Assembly (NCBI GenBank): GCA_024742395.1
Contig: JANSYO010000011.1
Coordinates: forward strand, 1 to 64,000
Source: Cytophagales bacterium
GTDB lineage: Bacteria; Bacteroidota; Bacteroidia; Cytophagales; Spirosomataceae
Length of the DNA: 64,000 nucleotides
Direction of reading: 5' to 3'
The notes under the pieces are model-generated. The model did not search any database. It was given only the letters and a program-made list of their open reading frames with translations, and had not been told where the DNA came from. The translations under genes were made by a program, and so were the position numbers. Below, piece by piece: positions 8,320-15,960 of the stretch. The stretch's first letter is position 1; the number at the start of each line of letters is the position of its first letter.

Positions 8320-9375
8320 TTAACTCTTCCATGACACCGTCAAAATTACTTCATAAATGTCGCCAGAGTTATTAACTATAAGATCATAATTCTCTTTGTA
8401 AACCAAATCAAGCCTTCTTTTTATGTTGGCAATGCCTACGGCGGTGGTTTCTTTATCGGTAAAATCTTGTCTTACTTTATTGATGCAACCAAACTGAAGT
8501 CCCTCCTTTTCAACATCTAAAGAGATTTCAATTGGATTTTCGGGGTCATCTAGAACTCCGTACTTGAAGGCATTTTCTACCAAGCTCATTAACACTAAGG
8601 GCGGCATGGCAAAGAATGGGAAAAGACCATTTTTCGTAAAAGTCACGTTCACTCGTTTCCCGAATCGCACCCTCTGAAGTTTTAGAAATTCTTCAATGGC
8701 ATCTACCTCTTTTTTGAGGTTTGATTGTTCACTTTTGGTACTTTCTACTGTGTATCTAAGAAGGTTTGTCAAGCCTAGAATTGCACTACCTGCACGCTCA
8801 CTTTTGGAGACCACATCTCCGTAAACAAAATTCAATGTATTGAACAAAAAGTGAGGATTTATCTGAGCTTTTAAGAAGTCCAGTTCTGCTTTGTGTAATT
8901 GTTTTTCTGTCTGAACCCGGAGCTTCTGTTCTTTTATTCTTTGTAAATAAATCCAATAAGCAAAGGCATACAATGCAGAAGTAGAAAATCTCCAGACTTC
9001 AAAAAGATAAAGGAATAGGGGTCGGGTTTTTAAGGCCTCAAAAGATCTTTCATTTTTTACAACATAAACATCCCAGGCCACATTCATAAGAGAAAAGATC
9101 AAAACCGCTGCTATAGCAAGTCCAATAGCTTTCAATTTATTGGTAGGAATAAATTGAATGTAGTTAGATACAATTAAGTAAAAGCAGCTGATATAGAGGA
9201 AGATAGTGCTAAAGTAAACTATGATTACTTTGGCATTCATATTATCAGTAAAACTTAAAACAAAAACGAAATCAATAAGGTAAAAAATACTCCATCCAAT
9301 TGTGTGGTATTTGATATCAATTCTATTCTCATTTACAAAGCTTTTTACACGTAATAATATAGAATTTATGGTCAT
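8320..9375 (-). CDS. LytS-type sensor histidine kinase
   Basis: 351 residues. Four hydrophobic segments fill residues 25-45, 48-72, 82-106 and 120-146, leaving almost no extracytoplasmic domain. Next comes the His_kinase (PF06580) phosphoacceptor region with His175 in LKAQINPHFLFN, then a HATPase with the N-box in LVENAFKYG and a G-box in GIANIKRRL. This topology is typical of kinases paired with LytTR regulators, and resembles AgrC-type peptide receptors in having a mainly membrane-embedded sensor, though no homology to AgrC is claimed. It is first in an operon with the regulator at 7546 and divergent from the precursor peptide gene, sharing a 124-nt intergenic region. Confidence 0.93.
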   Translation of the reverse strand: MTINSILLRVKSFVNENRIDIKYHTIGWSIFYLIDFVFVLSFTDNMNAKVIIVYFSTIFLYISCFYLIVSNYIQFIPTNKLKAIGLAIAAVLIFSLMNVAWDVYVVKNERSFEALKTRPLFLYLFEVWRFSTSALYAFAYWIYLQRIKEQKLRVQTEKQLHKAELDFLKAQINPHFLFNTLNFVYGDVVSKSERAGSAILGLTNLLRYTVESTKSEQSNLKKEVDAIEEFLKLQRVRFGKRVNVTFTKNGLFPFFAMPPLVLMSLVENAFKYGVLDDPENPIEISLDVEKEGLQFGCINKVRQDFTDKETTAVGIANIKRRLDLVYKENYDLIVNNSGDIYEVILTVSWKS

Positions 9376-9430
9376 GTGATTAACTTTAACTATTTCATAT
9401 AGCGAATGCGACTATACGTAACAAAAAATT

Positions 9431-9452
9431 GTGAATGTTTTGAACGTGAATG
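9431..9452. promoter_or_regulatory. Direct repeat GTGAATG in the kinase/precursor intergenic region
   Basis: GTGAATG occurs at 9431-9437 and 9446-9452, 15 bp apart start to start, between the divergent kinase and precursor genes. Direct repeats are the usual LytTR target layout, but the known spacing is often nearer 21 bp, so this is only a candidate operator. Confidence 0.35.
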
Positions 9453-9499
9453 ACTTTTGTTCTAGTCATAATTCATTACTCAAATAATCATAATTAATC
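9446..9499 (+). promoter_or_regulatory. Upstream block of the precursor gene, matching that of the dehydratase
   Basis: GTGAA (9446-9450) and TTTGTTC (9456-9462) precede the precursor ATG by 54 and 44 nt; the dehydratase start has the same elements at 55 and 43 nt. This similarity supports co-regulation of two genes that are not in one operon. Confidence 0.45.
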
Positions 9500-9655
9500 A
9501 TGAACAACAGTACTTTAGTAATTCGCAAAACAACAGTAGCTAAATTGAACAATTCTAGCAAATCAAATCAAAGAAATAGTAACCACACTATACCATTTGA
9601 TCACACTATTCCTTTTAACCATACTATTCCTTTTAACCATACAATCCCATTCTGA
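9500..9655 (+). CDS. Candidate RiPP precursor with four (N/D)HTIPF core repeats
   Basis: Short gene: ATG at 9500, TGA at 9653-9655, 51 residues. The N-terminal part carries LVIRKTTVAKLN (residues 6-17), matching the leader pattern LxLxKxTIAxLN of Bacteroidota class I lanthipeptide precursors. A Ser/Asn-rich linker (18-27) leads to four back-to-back hexapeptides: NHTIPF (28-33), DHTIPF (34-39), NHTIPF (40-45), NHTIPF (46-51); the stop follows the last Phe directly. Codons differ between repeats (ACT/ACA, CCA/CCT, ATA/ATT/ATC), so the peptide, not just the DNA, appears conserved. There is no Cys, so lanthionine rings cannot form; Thr30, 36, 42 and 48 are the candidate dehydration sites. It lies 2 kb from the only LanB and diverges from the LytS kinase. 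Function is inferred; the ORF and repeats are directly seen. Confidence 0.82.
   Translation: MNNSTLVIRKTTVAKLNNSSKSNQRNSNHTIPFDHTIPFNHTIPFNHTIPF
9581..9652 (+). repeat. Four tandem 18-bp repeats encoding the peptide core
   Basis: Units at 9581-9598, 9599-9616, 9617-9634 and 9635-9652, in frame, encoding (N/D)HTIPF. Units 2 and 3 are almost identical in DNA; units 1 and 4 have drifted at synonymous positions, which fits duplication followed by purifying selection on the peptide. Confidence 0.9.
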
Positions 9656-10155
9656 GATTGAAAAGCCTATTTTAAGGTTATGAGGTGTTTTATAAGATTA
9701 AGATAAATGTATCTCGTCTTTGCCAAAGGCCTCACTAGTAGATATAGTTAAAAGTAACTAGTTCTCTTGAGCTTGATCTATTTAAAGAAACAGTTCAATC
9801 AGCGATGAGATCATCGCACAATAAAATCAGACTTATAAAGAGTCATTTGTCAGGAAATATGAAGAATCTCAATATTTGAACTTTTGGGTTCTTCGTATTT
9901 TCTTTTTTTGGTTTACTAAACACGTTTAGAAAATCAAGGGGTTATTTTCCATGGCTGGTAAATTCATAGAATAGCTCTCTTCTTTTATACTACTGCTGTT
10001 GTCATCAGCAAGTTGACGTTTAGTGCTCGCCTAATAAAAAGAAAAAAATAAACTCTCATAGGAGAGTCTAACTAGTAGAGCTAGTAAAATAACTCTATGA
10101 AAACGCAACTTTGGCAGAGAATTTGCATTAAAGTGAACTATAAAAGAAGAGATTT
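9656..10155. other. 500-bp stretch without a convincing gene
   Basis: Between the precursor and the LuxR-type regulator. It holds the terminator at 9856-9911, then two small hairpins close to the regulator: ACTCTC/GAGAGT at 10052-10067 and CTAG/CTAG at 10072-10084. Only very short ATG-stop stretches (under 25 codons) occur and none shows a leader motif or repeats. It may be the 3' UTR of the precursor and a long 5' UTR for the regulator. Confidence 0.5.
9856..9911 (+). terminator. Rho-independent terminator downstream of the precursor gene
   Basis: AATATGAAGAA (9856-9866) pairs with TTCTTCGTATT (9889-9899), 11 pairs with one G-U, followed by a T-rich run (TTTCTTTTTTT). It lies 200 nt past the precursor stop, implying a long 3' UTR or an unseen small element between. 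Confidence 0.75.
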
Positions 10156-10812
10156 ATGTCAACCGAAATTATTATTGCCCACAGAAGTAATTTTTTGTGT
10201 GAGATTCTAAGGGAATCACTAGAACGAAGAGATTTTAACGTTCTCTCTTTTACCACCTCAGGTACAGAGGCTCTTGATTCTATTAGAGAAAGAAAACCAA
10301 AAATTGCTGTTTTGAATAACTCACTTTCCGATATCTCGGGAATTGAAATCGTAAAAACTTTAAGAGAAGAAAATACGGATTGTAAATTCTTGTTCTTGTC
10401 TCAGGATACAGAAGAAGCCTCTGTTGTAGACTCAGAACTGTCTGTTGAAGGCCATGTTTTGGCTTTTGATAGCATGAGTCAATTTTTCTTTGCACTTCAT
10501 GAAATAAACGGAGGAAGAACTTACTTGTCCCCAAGTGCTGAAAAACTGGTCAGAAAACCTGCTGTGACTTCCTCTTTAAGTTTAAATACCAGTATTTCTG
10601 AATTGAAAATCCTCACACCTAGAGAAATTGAAATTATGCAGGCCTTGTCTGAGTCATGCACTACACCACAGATAGCTGAAAGATTTCTCATTAGTCCAGC
10701 TACAGTGAATAACCACAGAGCTAACATCATGCATAAATTGAAATTAAAAGGAAGAAACCAGCTTATGAGATTGGCTATTTCTATGAGGCCGAGTTATTTT
10801 GCTACGGCTTAA
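10156..10812 (+). CDS. NarL/LuxR-type regulator with degenerate receiver domain
   Basis: 218 residues. The C-terminal HTH is intact: LTPREIEIMQAL, TPQIAERFLISPATVNNHRANIMHKL. The N-terminal domain has receiver-like spacing but lacks its chemistry: the acidic pair is replaced (IIIAHRSN instead of IIxxDD), the phosphoacceptor position reads LNNSLSD with Asn54 instead of Asp, and the conserved Lys is replaced in VLAFDSM. It is therefore a pseudo-receiver, probably not controlled by phosphorylation. It follows the RiPP precursor on the same strand after a terminator and has no adjacent kinase; a link to the RiPP genes is possible but unproven. A strong terminator follows. Confidence 0.88.
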   Translation: MSTEIIIAHRSNFLCEILRESLERRDFNVLSFTTSGTEALDSIRERKPKIAVLNNSLSDISGIEIVKTLREENTDCKFLFLSQDTEEASVVDSELSVEGHVLAFDSMSQFFFALHEINGGRTYLSPSAEKLVRKPAVTSSLSLNTSISELKILTPREIEIMQALSESCTTPQIAERFLISPATVNNHRANIMHKLKLKGRNQLMRLAISMRPSYFATA

Positions 10813-10876
10813 AATGGCTTTCTAACAGCCTTTTACCAAGAATCAGTATTTCAATTCTTAACTCATCAACAAGCGT

Positions 10877-10908
10877 CCGCATTTGCTATGGCAATTGCGG
10901 CGTTTTTT
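10877..10908 (+). terminator. Rho-independent terminator of the LuxR-type regulator
   Basis: CCGCATTTGC (10877-10886) pairs with GCAATTGCGG (10891-10900), one mismatch, loop TATG, then a six-T run. Confidence 0.85.
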
Positions 10909-10975
10909 ATTTTAGCCTCTTTGAATTTATTCAAGCTTTATATTTTATATGGTTTAGGAACAATGTATTTTTGCA

Positions 10976-10983
10976 ACCGATTT
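10976..10983 (+). promoter_or_regulatory. Candidate -7 box of the aminotransferase
   Basis: TATTTTTG fits TAnnTTTG and lies 77 nt upstream of the aminotransferase ATG. Confidence 0.45.
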
Positions 10984-11060
10984 TCAAGGAGCCTGAAAAA
11001 TGTATTGATTTTCAGCTTGTTAAATCAGAAATCTATTTAATAATTAAAACAGTTTAAAAA

Positions 11061-12263
11061 ATGTCTGCAGTAGTAAGAGTTGCTGACCGTATCAATGCCC
11101 TGGAAGAGTCAGCTACGCTGGCCATGGCTCAAAAGTCGCGTGAACTAGCCGCCAAGGGACACAAAGTGATTAACCTTTCAATCGGAGAACCCGATTTTAA
11201 GACACCTAAACACATTTGTGAAGCCGCTAAGGATGCTATTGATGCAGGTTTCCATTCCTACACCCCGGTACCGGGAATTCCTGAACTTCGTCAAGCTATT
11301 GCAGAAAAGTTTAAACGTGACAATAATATAGACTGGAAACCAGAGAATATTATAGTAAGTACAGGTGCAAAGCACTCATTGGCAAATGCCCTGGCTGCTA
11401 CCGTTAATAAAGGTGATGAGGTGATTATTTTTGCACCGTACTGGGTTAGTTACAGCGAAATGGTGAAGCTTGCTGAAGGTACTTCTGTAATTTTAGAAGG
11501 TGCTTTTGACAATAATTTTAAAGTAACACCTGAGCAGCTTGAAGCCGCTATTACAGATAAAACACGTGTCATCATGTTTAGCTCCCCGGCTAATCCTACA
11601 GGATCTGTTTACAGCCGTGCCGAATTAGAGGCAATTGCCAAAATAGTAGAGAAGCATGAAAACATTTTGGTTCTGGCCGATGAGATTTATGAATACATCA
11701 ATTTCATGGATGAAGGTCATTTCTCTATTGGTTCTATTGAATCAATAAAGGATCGTGTCATTACAGTAAACGGGATGGCAAAAGGTTTTGCGATGACCGG
11801 ATGGAGAATAGGGTACATTGGTGCGGCTAAATATATAGTGGACGCTATTAATAAATTACAAGGTCAGGTGACTTCAGGTACTAACCATATTGCTCAAAGA
11901 GCCTCTGTGGTGGCATGGGATGATATGACTGCCGCAGAAACAATGAGAAGAGCTTACCTGATCAGAAGAGACCTGGTAGTTAGTGGTCTTCGTGAAATAC
12001 CAGGTTTTAAAGTCAATGTGCCAGATGGTGCATTTTATGCATTCCCGGATATCAGCGACTATTTTGGTAAGAGTGACGGAGAAACTACCATCAACAGCAG
12101 CGACGATTTTAGCCTTTATTTATTGGCTAAAGCTCATGTAGCTACAGTGGCAGGCTCTGGTTTTGGAGCACCAAATTGTATCCGTATTTCTACGGCAGCG
12201 TCTGATGAAGCATTGGAAGAAGCTATTGAAAGAATAAAAAAGGCTTGTTCAGAATTGAAGTAG
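11061..12263 (+). CDS. Class I/II pyridoxal-phosphate aminotransferase, aspartate type
   Basis: 400 residues. Transfers amino groups between amino and 2-oxo acids, most likely aspartate/2-oxoglutarate. Visible fold type I features: NLSIGEPDFKTP near the N-terminus, STGAKHSL (cofactor phosphate contact), SSPANPTGSVYS with the conserved Asn, LADEIYEYI with the pyridine-binding Asp, the Schiff-base Lys241 in NGMAKGFAMTGWRIGY, and the substrate-carboxylate Arg in NCIRISTAAS. Subgroup Ib-like. Monocistronic: own promoter box and a terminator immediately after. Exact amino-acid preference cannot be fixed from sequence. Confidence 0.95.
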   Translation: MSAVVRVADRINALEESATLAMAQKSRELAAKGHKVINLSIGEPDFKTPKHICEAAKDAIDAGFHSYTPVPGIPELRQAIAEKFKRDNNIDWKPENIIVSTGAKHSLANALAATVNKGDEVIIFAPYWVSYSEMVKLAEGTSVILEGAFDNNFKVTPEQLEAAITDKTRVIMFSSPANPTGSVYSRAELEAIAKIVEKHENILVLADEIYEYINFMDEGHFSIGSIESIKDRVITVNGMAKGFAMTGWRIGYIGAAKYIVDAINKLQGQVTSGTNHIAQRASVVAWDDMTAAETMRRAYLIRRDLVVSGLREIPGFKVNVPDGAFYAFPDISDYFGKSDGETTINSSDDFSLYLLAKAHVATVAGSGFGAPNCIRISTAASDEALEEAIERIKKACSELK

Positions 12264-12286
12264 GCCTCACCTGTATGAATCAAGTA

Positions 12287-12318
12287 AACCCCGATTGTCT
12301 TGATAGTCGGGGTTTTGT
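12287..12318 (+). terminator. Rho-independent terminator of the aminotransferase
   Basis: AACCCCGA (12287-12294) pairs with TCGGGGTT (12307-12314), followed by TTTTGTTTTT. It also lies beyond the stop of the convergent FAD oxidoreductase and could serve both. Confidence 0.82.
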
Positions 12319-12335
12319 TTTTATGAAGGGTTGGT

Positions 12336-13886
12336 TTACTCCAAAAGCTTTTTGGCCGCTAAATATCCAGGAATTCCGCTTACTGCTCCACCACGTAATG
12401 CACCTGAGCCACATAAATTAATATTTCTATAAGGTGTTTCTACACCCCATTTGCCAATGTTGGTGTCATTTTCTGCGAAAAACCAACTTAAATCATTATG
12501 AAAAATATTGCCTTTGGGCAAAGCCAAATCTTTCTCCAGGTCTACTGCACTCTTGAACTCTACACATAAGCTGCCGTCTTTATTTGTGGCTATACAACTC
12601 TCAAAAGGCTCTTTTAAATAGGAATTGATTCCTTTTAAAAACTTTTGCCAAACGTACGTTTTTCGCTCTTCGTTATTTTGTTCAAAAAGAGAATAGGGCA
12701 TATCCAGTCCAAAAACGGTGATAGTATGATAGCCCATCTTTCGTAAATCATCTGACAATATTGAATCATCTGTCAGCGTATGACAATACATTTCGCAAGG
12801 GAATGTCTCCGGAACTTTGCCTGCCAGGGCTTCTCTATAAGATGTTTCCTGTTCTGAGTAGTTCTGATGAATATGGAAAGTTCCGCAAAATGCATCCTGT
12901 GGACTTACCGATGGGTCTTTTAGTTTTGGCAGTCGTTTGAGTAAAATATTAATCTTAAACGCCGTACCATCTCTTGCACTTTTACCCATCGAGATTTGAG
13001 GTTTTTTTGAAAGTACTAACTGATCTAAAACTTGTGGAGCGGCATTGAATAATAGCTGATTATAAGAGAATTGGCTTTGACTTGTAATAACTATCTGTTG
13101 TAAAACATCAATGTTTGTTACTTCACTTTTCGTCAAGAACTCAACACCCAGTGCAAGTGCTTTGGAATGAAGTTGATTAATCAAATGCCCCATTCCACCT
13201 TTTGGAACCTTCCACTCCCCTGTTTTATTTCCTATGACATGATAAATAAAGGTTCTGTTTTGAAGTAGGTCTGGGTCATGGGCATAGGTAAACGAGCCAA
13301 TTTTAGCATCAGTTAACAACACTCCCCTTAAAACATCAGATTTAATATGCTTTTCAATGAATTCGCCAATTGGTCTTTCCACAAAATCTTGCCATAGTTG
13401 CTCTTCGCCATTTTTTTTAAAAAGTGATTTCCATTCTTGCTTACTCTTGAGAGGTTGGAGCATTTCCTCCCAAATTAGCTCTGCAAACTTTTTAGAGCTT
13501 TTAAGTACAGACTGGTAACCTTGCCATTCGGCCTCTCCATGGCCTAATTTGTTAAATGATTTTTTCGTGATGTCATCATCCAAATTGCTTATCAAAAGTC
13601 CTTTGCCTTCTCCATAGGGGGTGTATGATGCCGTCTTACGTGTAAGCAATGTCAGCTCCAGCTGTAAGTCGTCAATTATTTTGCCGGGCAAGAGGCTAAT
13701 TAGATAAGAATAACGAGAAAGTCGAGCTTCGTATTCAGGGAAAGTCTTTTGGGAAACTGTAGCTCCGCCAATAGTCTCGTTCTTCTCCAGAATTAAGACT
13801 TTTTTACCGGCCTGGGCCAAATAGCAGGCGGCCACTAAAGCATTGTGCCCACTTCCAATGATGATAATCTCTTTTTTTATTGGCAT
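12336..13886 (-). CDS. FAD-dependent phytoene dehydrogenase-like oxidoreductase
   Basis: 516 residues. The N-terminal Rossmann FAD motif IIIGSGHNALVAACYLAQAGKKVLILEK is followed by the IGGATVS segment typical of CrtI/PYROXD2-like amine oxidase-fold enzymes. A second nucleotide-binding strip near the C-terminus reads NINLCGSGALRGGAVSGIPGYLAAKKLL. No carotenoid gene is nearby and the protein resembles the PYROXD2-like branch more than a true phytoene desaturase, so no substrate is proposed. It is transcribed alone, divergent from the DsbA-like gene (84-nt gap). Confidence 0.85.
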   Translation of the reverse strand: MPIKKEIIIIGSGHNALVAACYLAQAGKKVLILEKNETIGGATVSQKTFPEYEARLSRYSYLISLLPGKIIDDLQLELTLLTRKTASYTPYGEGKGLLISNLDDDITKKSFNKLGHGEAEWQGYQSVLKSSKKFAELIWEEMLQPLKSKQEWKSLFKKNGEEQLWQDFVERPIGEFIEKHIKSDVLRGVLLTDAKIGSFTYAHDPDLLQNRTFIYHVIGNKTGEWKVPKGGMGHLINQLHSKALALGVEFLTKSEVTNIDVLQQIVITSQSQFSYNQLLFNAAPQVLDQLVLSKKPQISMGKSARDGTAFKINILLKRLPKLKDPSVSPQDAFCGTFHIHQNYSEQETSYREALAGKVPETFPCEMYCHTLTDDSILSDDLRKMGYHTITVFGLDMPYSLFEQNNEERKTYVWQKFLKGINSYLKEPFESCIATNKDGSLCVEFKSAVDLEKDLALPKGNIFHNDLSWFFAENDTNIGKWGVETPYRNINLCGSGALRGGAVSGIPGYLAAKKLLE

Positions 13887-13970
13887 GAAACGAAGTTAGT
13901 GAGTCTTTATGATTCTACCTTTTGATCCTTGCCTTTTTGAACTTTTGAGAGCCTTACATGTTATAGAAAC

Positions 13971-14657
13971 ATGAGTAAGAAAATTCAAATTGATGTAGTG
14001 TCTGATGTGGTATGCCCATGGTGCTTTGTAGGCAAAAAGCATTTGGAAAAGGCCATATATGCACTACCAGAATACGATATAGAGGTAAGATGGCATCCAT
14101 TTCAATTAGACCCAACTGTACCCGAAAATGGAGTAAATAAAAAGGAGCACTATGCAAAGAAGTTTGGAAGTATAGAACGATACGAAGAACTCTCTCAAAG
14201 GGTGGTAGAGGCAGGAGAAAGGGCAGGGATAAAGTTTAATTTCAAAGATATTGTGAATATTCCCAATACTCTTAGTCTACATGCCTTAATTCATGAGGCA
14301 GATAAGCTGGGAAGAGCAGATGAACTTAAAGAACGATTCTTAAAAGCCTTTTTTGAAGAGGCATTGGATCTAACAAAAAAAGAAAACATCCTTAAGCTGA
14401 CCAGAGATTTTGGCTGGGATGATGCCTTTGTAGAGTCTGTATTAGAAAACAAAGAGACGGCTTATTGGGTTACTCAGGAAATCAGACATTATCAAAATCT
14501 TGGTGTGACAGGAGTTCCTTTTTTTATAATCAATAATAAGTACGGCTTAAGCGGTGCTCAGCCTCCTGAAGTTTTTATAGAAGCATTGAAAGAAGTAGGT
14601 GGGCCGGTAGAAACTTCTGAAGCAGAAGCTTGTGCTATTGATGACCCTAACTGTTAG
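13971..14657 (+). CDS. DsbA-family (FrnE-like) thiol oxidoreductase
   Basis: 228 residues, no signal peptide, so cytoplasmic. The thioredoxin-fold active site is DVVCPWCFVGKKHLEKA (CPWC at about residues 15-18), and the cis-Pro loop is GVTGVPFFIINNKYGLSGAQPPEVF. This pattern is typical of FrnE-type proteins with an inserted helical domain. A role in cytoplasmic disulfide or oxidative-stress chemistry is known for some members; the precise substrate is unknown. It is followed after 34 nt by the PBP4-type lipoprotein and may be co-transcribed with it. Confidence 0.9.
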   Translation: MSKKIQIDVVSDVVCPWCFVGKKHLEKAIYALPEYDIEVRWHPFQLDPTVPENGVNKKEHYAKKFGSIERYEELSQRVVEAGERAGIKFNFKDIVNIPNTLSLHALIHEADKLGRADELKERFLKAFFEEALDLTKKENILKLTRDFGWDDAFVESVLENKETAYWVTQEIRHYQNLGVTGVPFFIINNKYGLSGAQPPEVFIEALKEVGGPVETSEAEACAIDDPNC

Positions 14658-14691
14658 GTATTTTATTAAATTGGAGGCTTAATTCAATTCG

Positions 14692-15954
14692 ATGAAAAAG
14701 CTTTCAATTTTTGTATTCCTGACCATTATTTTTTATTCATGTGTAAGTACAAAAAGAAATTTAGATAATTATCTAAATGAGGGGAAAGTGTATGGTGATA
14801 AACAAAGACACTTTGGCTACCTTTTTATCGATACAGAAAGTGGAGATACGCTGCTGGCTAGTAATGCGAATAAGTATTTCGTACCCGCCAGCACCACTAA
14901 GCTCTTTACTTTATATGCCTCTTTAAACTACATTGGAGATAGTCTAAAAGGTCTTCAATATACTCTTAAAAGCGATACTTTATTTATTCGGGGTACAGGC
15001 GATCCTACTTTTTTGCACCCCTCATTTGGTCAAAATGCTACCCTCGATTTTCTGAAAAAACACCCCAAAATCATTTTATCAGAGGAAAACAATTTTCAGA
15101 ATTCCTATGGTAAAGGATGGATGTGGGATGATGCCCTTGAATATTATCAGGCCGAGATAAATTCACTGCCACTTTACGGGAATTTGATTCGGAATTCGGG
15201 AACAACAGATTCTGCCTTGAATTTAAATCCACGTTTTTTTCAAAATTGGTATACGAAGAAAGGCTCTCTTGGTGGATTTCTTAGGGATGAAAACCTACAA
15301 ACTTTACCTTCAAAACTGAAGTGGGAAGTGCCATTTAAAACGAACCTGCAGACTTCTGCAGACTTGCTTTCTGATACTTTGGGTGTAACTGTTGGAACTG
15401 AACATGGCTCCAATATTGCTTTTGAAAACATTCTCCTTTCGGTGCCTAAAGACACGGTTTTAAGGAAAATGATGATAGAAAGTGATAACATGCTGGCAGA
15501 ACAACTTTTATTACAAAGCAGTTTAGGGCTATCTGATACCTTAAGCTCTGAAAAGATGATTACATATTTACTTAGTAATGATCTCCGGGACTTACCTCAA
15601 AAACCAAGATGGGTAGATGGCTCAGGACTTTCCAGGTATAATCTTTTCAGTGCGGCAGATTTAACCTTTGTATTGGAGAAAATGAGAAATCAAGTAGGTC
15701 TAGATCAGCTAATTTATTATTTGCCTGCCAATGGCGTGAACGGAACGTTAAAGACTTTTTCCTCCAGTGTAGAGCCTTTTATCTTTGCTAAATCAGGCTC
15801 AATGAGCGGAGTATATAATCTGGGAGGTTATCTAAGGGCAAGTTCTGGCAGGCTAATTTTGTTTGCAGTAATGAATAACAATTTTACTTTCCCTGTTTCA
15901 AAAATCAGAAACGAAACGGCAGAGTTTTTACAATTGGTTAGAGAAAAGTACTAG
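14692..15954 (+). CDS. D-alanyl-D-alanine carboxypeptidase/endopeptidase (PBP4, S13), lipoprotein
   Basis: 420 residues. A lipoprotein signal (MKKLSIFVFLTIIFYSC, lipobox FYSC) targets it to the envelope. The three active-site motifs are present: S67-T-T-K70 (VPASTTKLF), S264-D-N (IESDNMLAEQ) and K367-S-G (FAKSGSMSGVYN). Family enzymes trim or cut crosslinked peptidoglycan stem peptides. The KTG motif is KSG here, which is tolerated in the S13 family. Length is close to the family norm. It is probably co-transcribed with the upstream DsbA-like gene and convergent with the next gene (6-nt gap). Confidence 0.92.
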   Translation: MKKLSIFVFLTIIFYSCVSTKRNLDNYLNEGKVYGDKQRHFGYLFIDTESGDTLLASNANKYFVPASTTKLFTLYASLNYIGDSLKGLQYTLKSDTLFIRGTGDPTFLHPSFGQNATLDFLKKHPKIILSEENNFQNSYGKGWMWDDALEYYQAEINSLPLYGNLIRNSGTTDSALNLNPRFFQNWYTKKGSLGGFLRDENLQTLPSKLKWEVPFKTNLQTSADLLSDTLGVTVGTEHGSNIAFENILLSVPKDTVLRKMMIESDNMLAEQLLLQSSLGLSDTLSSEKMITYLLSNDLRDLPQKPRWVDGSGLSRYNLFSAADLTFVLEKMRNQVGLDQLIYYLPANGVNGTLKTFSSSVEPFIFAKSGSMSGVYNLGGYLRASSGRLILFAVMNNNFTFPVSKIRNETAEFLQLVREKY

Positions 15955-15960
15955 GAGCTT

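Noticed and set aside
9791-9882. 24-codon ATG frame between precursor and regulator as a second precursor
   Set aside because: No leader motif and no repeat; it overlaps the terminator stem.
12336-14657. FAD oxidoreductase and FrnE-like protein as tailoring enzymes of the RiPP locus
   Set aside because: They are separated from it by an aminotransferase with its own promoter and terminators, and both families are widespread as housekeeping genes.
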